This document shows, one piece after another, positions 62,615 through 64,000 of a stretch of DNA of 64,000 nt. Source of the DNA: Bosea sp. (in: a-proteobacteria) (GTDB lineage Bacteria > Pseudomonadota > Alphaproteobacteria > Rhizobiales > Beijerinckiaceae). The notes beneath the pieces are model-generated. The model made no database searches and had not been told where the DNA came from. It saw nothing but the letters and a program-made list of their open reading frames with translations. Position 1 is the stretch's first letter; each line of letters begins with the position of its first letter. The DNA is taken from assembly GCF_023953965.1 (NCBI RefSeq), contig NZ_JAMLIX010000001.1, positions 1,612,501-1,676,500 on the forward strand, in the 5' to 3' direction. A program made the translations under genes and the position numbers.

Positions 62615-64000
62615 GCTTCCACCAGCTTGCCGGGGTTCTTCAGGTAGTGGTTCCGGATCGAATCCGCCGCCCAGTAGGCGAGGGCGCCGACCGGGCCGGT
62701 CGGGTTCTTGCCGGCATTCTGCGGGAAGGCGCAGGCGCCGACGACGAAGACGTTCGGCACGTCCCAGCTCTGGAGATGGCGGTTGACGGCGCTGGTCTTC
62801 GGGTCTGTGCCCATGATCGCGCCGCCGGTGTTGTGCGTGCTCTGGTAGGGCACGGAGCTCCAGCCCTTCTGCTGCCTGCCGACCACGACTTGCTTGCCGC
62901 CGAACGCGTCGGCGATCTCCTTCATGCGATCGCTGACCCAGTTCGACATGCGGATGTCGTTGTCGGGGAAATCGAAGGTGACGCGCAGCAGCGGCCGGCC
63001 GAAGCGATCCTTGTAGGTCGGGTCGAGGTCGAGATAGTTGCCGCGCGTCGCATAGGAGGAGCCCTGCGACGAGAAGGCCAGCGTGTTGTTGTAGTACTGT
63101 TTCGTCGCCTTCTTCCAGGCAGAGCCCCAGCGCGGCGTGCCGGGCGGCACCGGGCGGTACTGAATCGGGCGGCCATTGGTCGGGATGCAGTTGATGCCGG
63201 CGCCGCCGACGAAGTTCAGTGCGCCATGGTCGAAGGAATCGCCATTATAGTCGTCCACCGTCTGGCCCAGCGCGCCGGCCGCGATGAACGGGTTCATGGA
63301 CCTGCCCTCGAAGAAGACCTGCGCCGAGGCATTGGTCTGGTAACAATAGTTGCGCCCGACCACGCCTTCGCCACTGGAAGGATCATAGGGCTTGCCGATG
63401 CCGGAGAGCAGCATCAGGCGGACGTTGAACAGGCTGTAGGCATTGAGCAGAACGAGATCGGCCGGCTGTTCGAAGGTCGCGCCGTTGACGTCGGTATAGG
63501 TGACGCCGGAAGCTGTTTTTCCGTCGGCCGCGAGTTTGATCTTGAGCACTTCGCATTCGGTGCGCGCCTCGAAATTCGACTTGCGCATCAGCACCGGCAG
63601 AATGGTCGTATGCGCGCTCGCCTTCGAGTAGTTGGCGCAGCCGAAGCGCTCGCAAAAGCCGCAGGCGGTGCATTGGCCCATGGCGATGCCCAGCGGATTG
63701 ACATAGGCGCCGGAGAGATTGGCCGAGGGTGTCGGAAAGGGGTGCAGGCCCCTGGAGCGCGCCGCTTCCGCGAAGAGGGTGGGTGCATAGGTCATTTGCA
63801 TCGGCGGCAGCGGGTATTCGCGCTTGCGCGGCCCCTCGAAAGGGTTGCCGCCCTGCTGGATCGTGCCGTTCAGGTTCCCGGCCTTGCCGGAAATGCCGCA
63901 GAGATATTCGAAGCGGTCGAAGGCGCTCTCCAGCTCGTCGTAGCTAACGCCCCAGTCCTGGATCTGGAGCCCGGAAAGCCGTTCCTCGCCGTAGCGCCCG
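62611..64000 (-). CDS. GMC-family flavoprotein dehydrogenase, large subunit (5'-partial)
   Basis: FAD-containing catalytic subunit of a membrane-bound gluconate or polyol dehydrogenase. The visible 463 codons lack the N-terminal FAD-binding loop, which lies beyond the right edge; the frame is open to base 64000 (reading ...RYGEERLSGLQIQDWGVSY). Present are the cysteine cluster GQCTACGFCERFGC, which in FAD-dependent glucose dehydrogenase is the kind of site holding an iron-sulfur cluster, and the C-terminal STHNTGGAIMG with a catalytic His, plus NVFVVGACAFPQNAGKNPTGPVGALAYWAAD typical of the GMC C-terminus. It is followed by its cytochrome partner. Confidence 0.92.
   Translation of the reverse strand, partial: GRYGEERLSGLQIQDWGVSYDELESAFDRFEYLCGISGKAGNLNGTIQQGGNPFEGPRKREYPLPPMQMTYAPTLFAEAARSRGLHPFPTPSANLSGAYVNPLGIAMGQCTACGFCERFGCANYSKASAHTTILPVLMRKSNFEARTECEVLKIKLAADGKTASGVTYTDVNGATFEQPADLVLLNAYSLFNVRLMLLSGIGKPYDPSSGEGVVGRNYCYQTNASAQVFFEGRSMNPFIAAGALGQTVDDYNGDSFDHGALNFVGGAGINCIPTNGRPIQYRPVPPGTPRWGSAWKKATKQYYNNTLAFSSQGSSYATRGNYLDLDPTYKDRFGRPLLRVTFDFPDNDIRMSNWVSDRMKEIADAFGGKQVVVGRQQKGWSSVPYQSTHNTGGAIMGTDPKTSAVNRHLQSWDVPNVFVVGACAFPQNAGKNPTGPVGALAYWAADSIRNHYLKNPGKLVEA

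Overview
The window is GC-rich chromosomal DNA of an alphaproteobacterium, most likely of the order Hyphomicrobiales (Bosea or a close relative). This is an inference from gene content and order: atpHAGDC next to priA and xerC, bolA divergent from a J-domain gene, an ethylmalonyl-CoA mutase (MeaA type), a long stand-alone D,D-carboxypeptidase and a SleB-type hydrolase. No rRNA was found; one tRNA-Glu is present.

Layout. 1-2.8 kb: EmrA/EmrB-like efflux pair, possibly cut at the left edge. 2.9-18.1 kb: a surface-polysaccharide locus with a sterol-desaturase-like membrane hydroxylase, a CelD/BioF2-like acyltransferase, a Wzz/GumC chain-length protein, two GT4 glycosyltransferases, a WecG/TagA glycosyltransferase, a heparinase II/III-like lyase, a GH5 hydrolase, an AsnB-type amidotransferase, a GINT1-like protein and a Wzx flippase. 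No Wzy polymerase, Wza or initiating transferase was recognised. 18.1-26.7 kb: xerC, divergent priA, and the F1 ATP synthase operon closed by a clear terminator. 26.9-42.2 kb: mixed housekeeping and metabolism (D-Ala-D-Ala carboxypeptidase, COG0523 metal GTPase, acyl-CoA ligase, solute-binding protein, transporters, thiolase, bolA, J-domain protein, ethylmalonyl-CoA mutase, cell-wall hydrolase, DUF1178), separated by several REP-like palindromes. 42.2-43.7 kb: grxC, comF and tRNA-Glu(CTC).

43.7-50.6 kb is a mobile element inserted at the 3' end of tRNA-Glu, bounded by an exact 17-bp repeat. It holds a tyrosine integrase split by one in-frame TAA, a small serine recombinase, a leftward set of phage-like genes (RHH regulator, unknown proteins, lambda gpI-like tail assembly protein, double-HTH protein), a small lipoprotein, three 23-bp tandem iterons, and TGTTACACA motifs near both ends. 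It has no capsid, portal or large terminase gene, so it is a degenerate prophage or a phage-satellite-like element.

51.0-61.2 kb is a catabolic cluster: a complete branched-chain-type ABC importer (livKHMGF), an SDR, a GntR/FCD regulator, an alpha/beta hydrolase broken by one in-frame TAA, a class III CoA-transferase and an HMG-CoA lyase. Four copies of ATTGTNNACAAN lie in front of its four transcription units, which points to one GntR regulon. A plausible job is uptake, CoA activation and retro-Claisen cleavage of 3-hydroxy-3-methylglutarate or a similar branched hydroxy-dicarboxylate.

61.4-64.0 kb: a tri-haem cytochrome c and the GMC flavoprotein of a membrane-bound gluconate/polyol dehydrogenase, running off the right edge.
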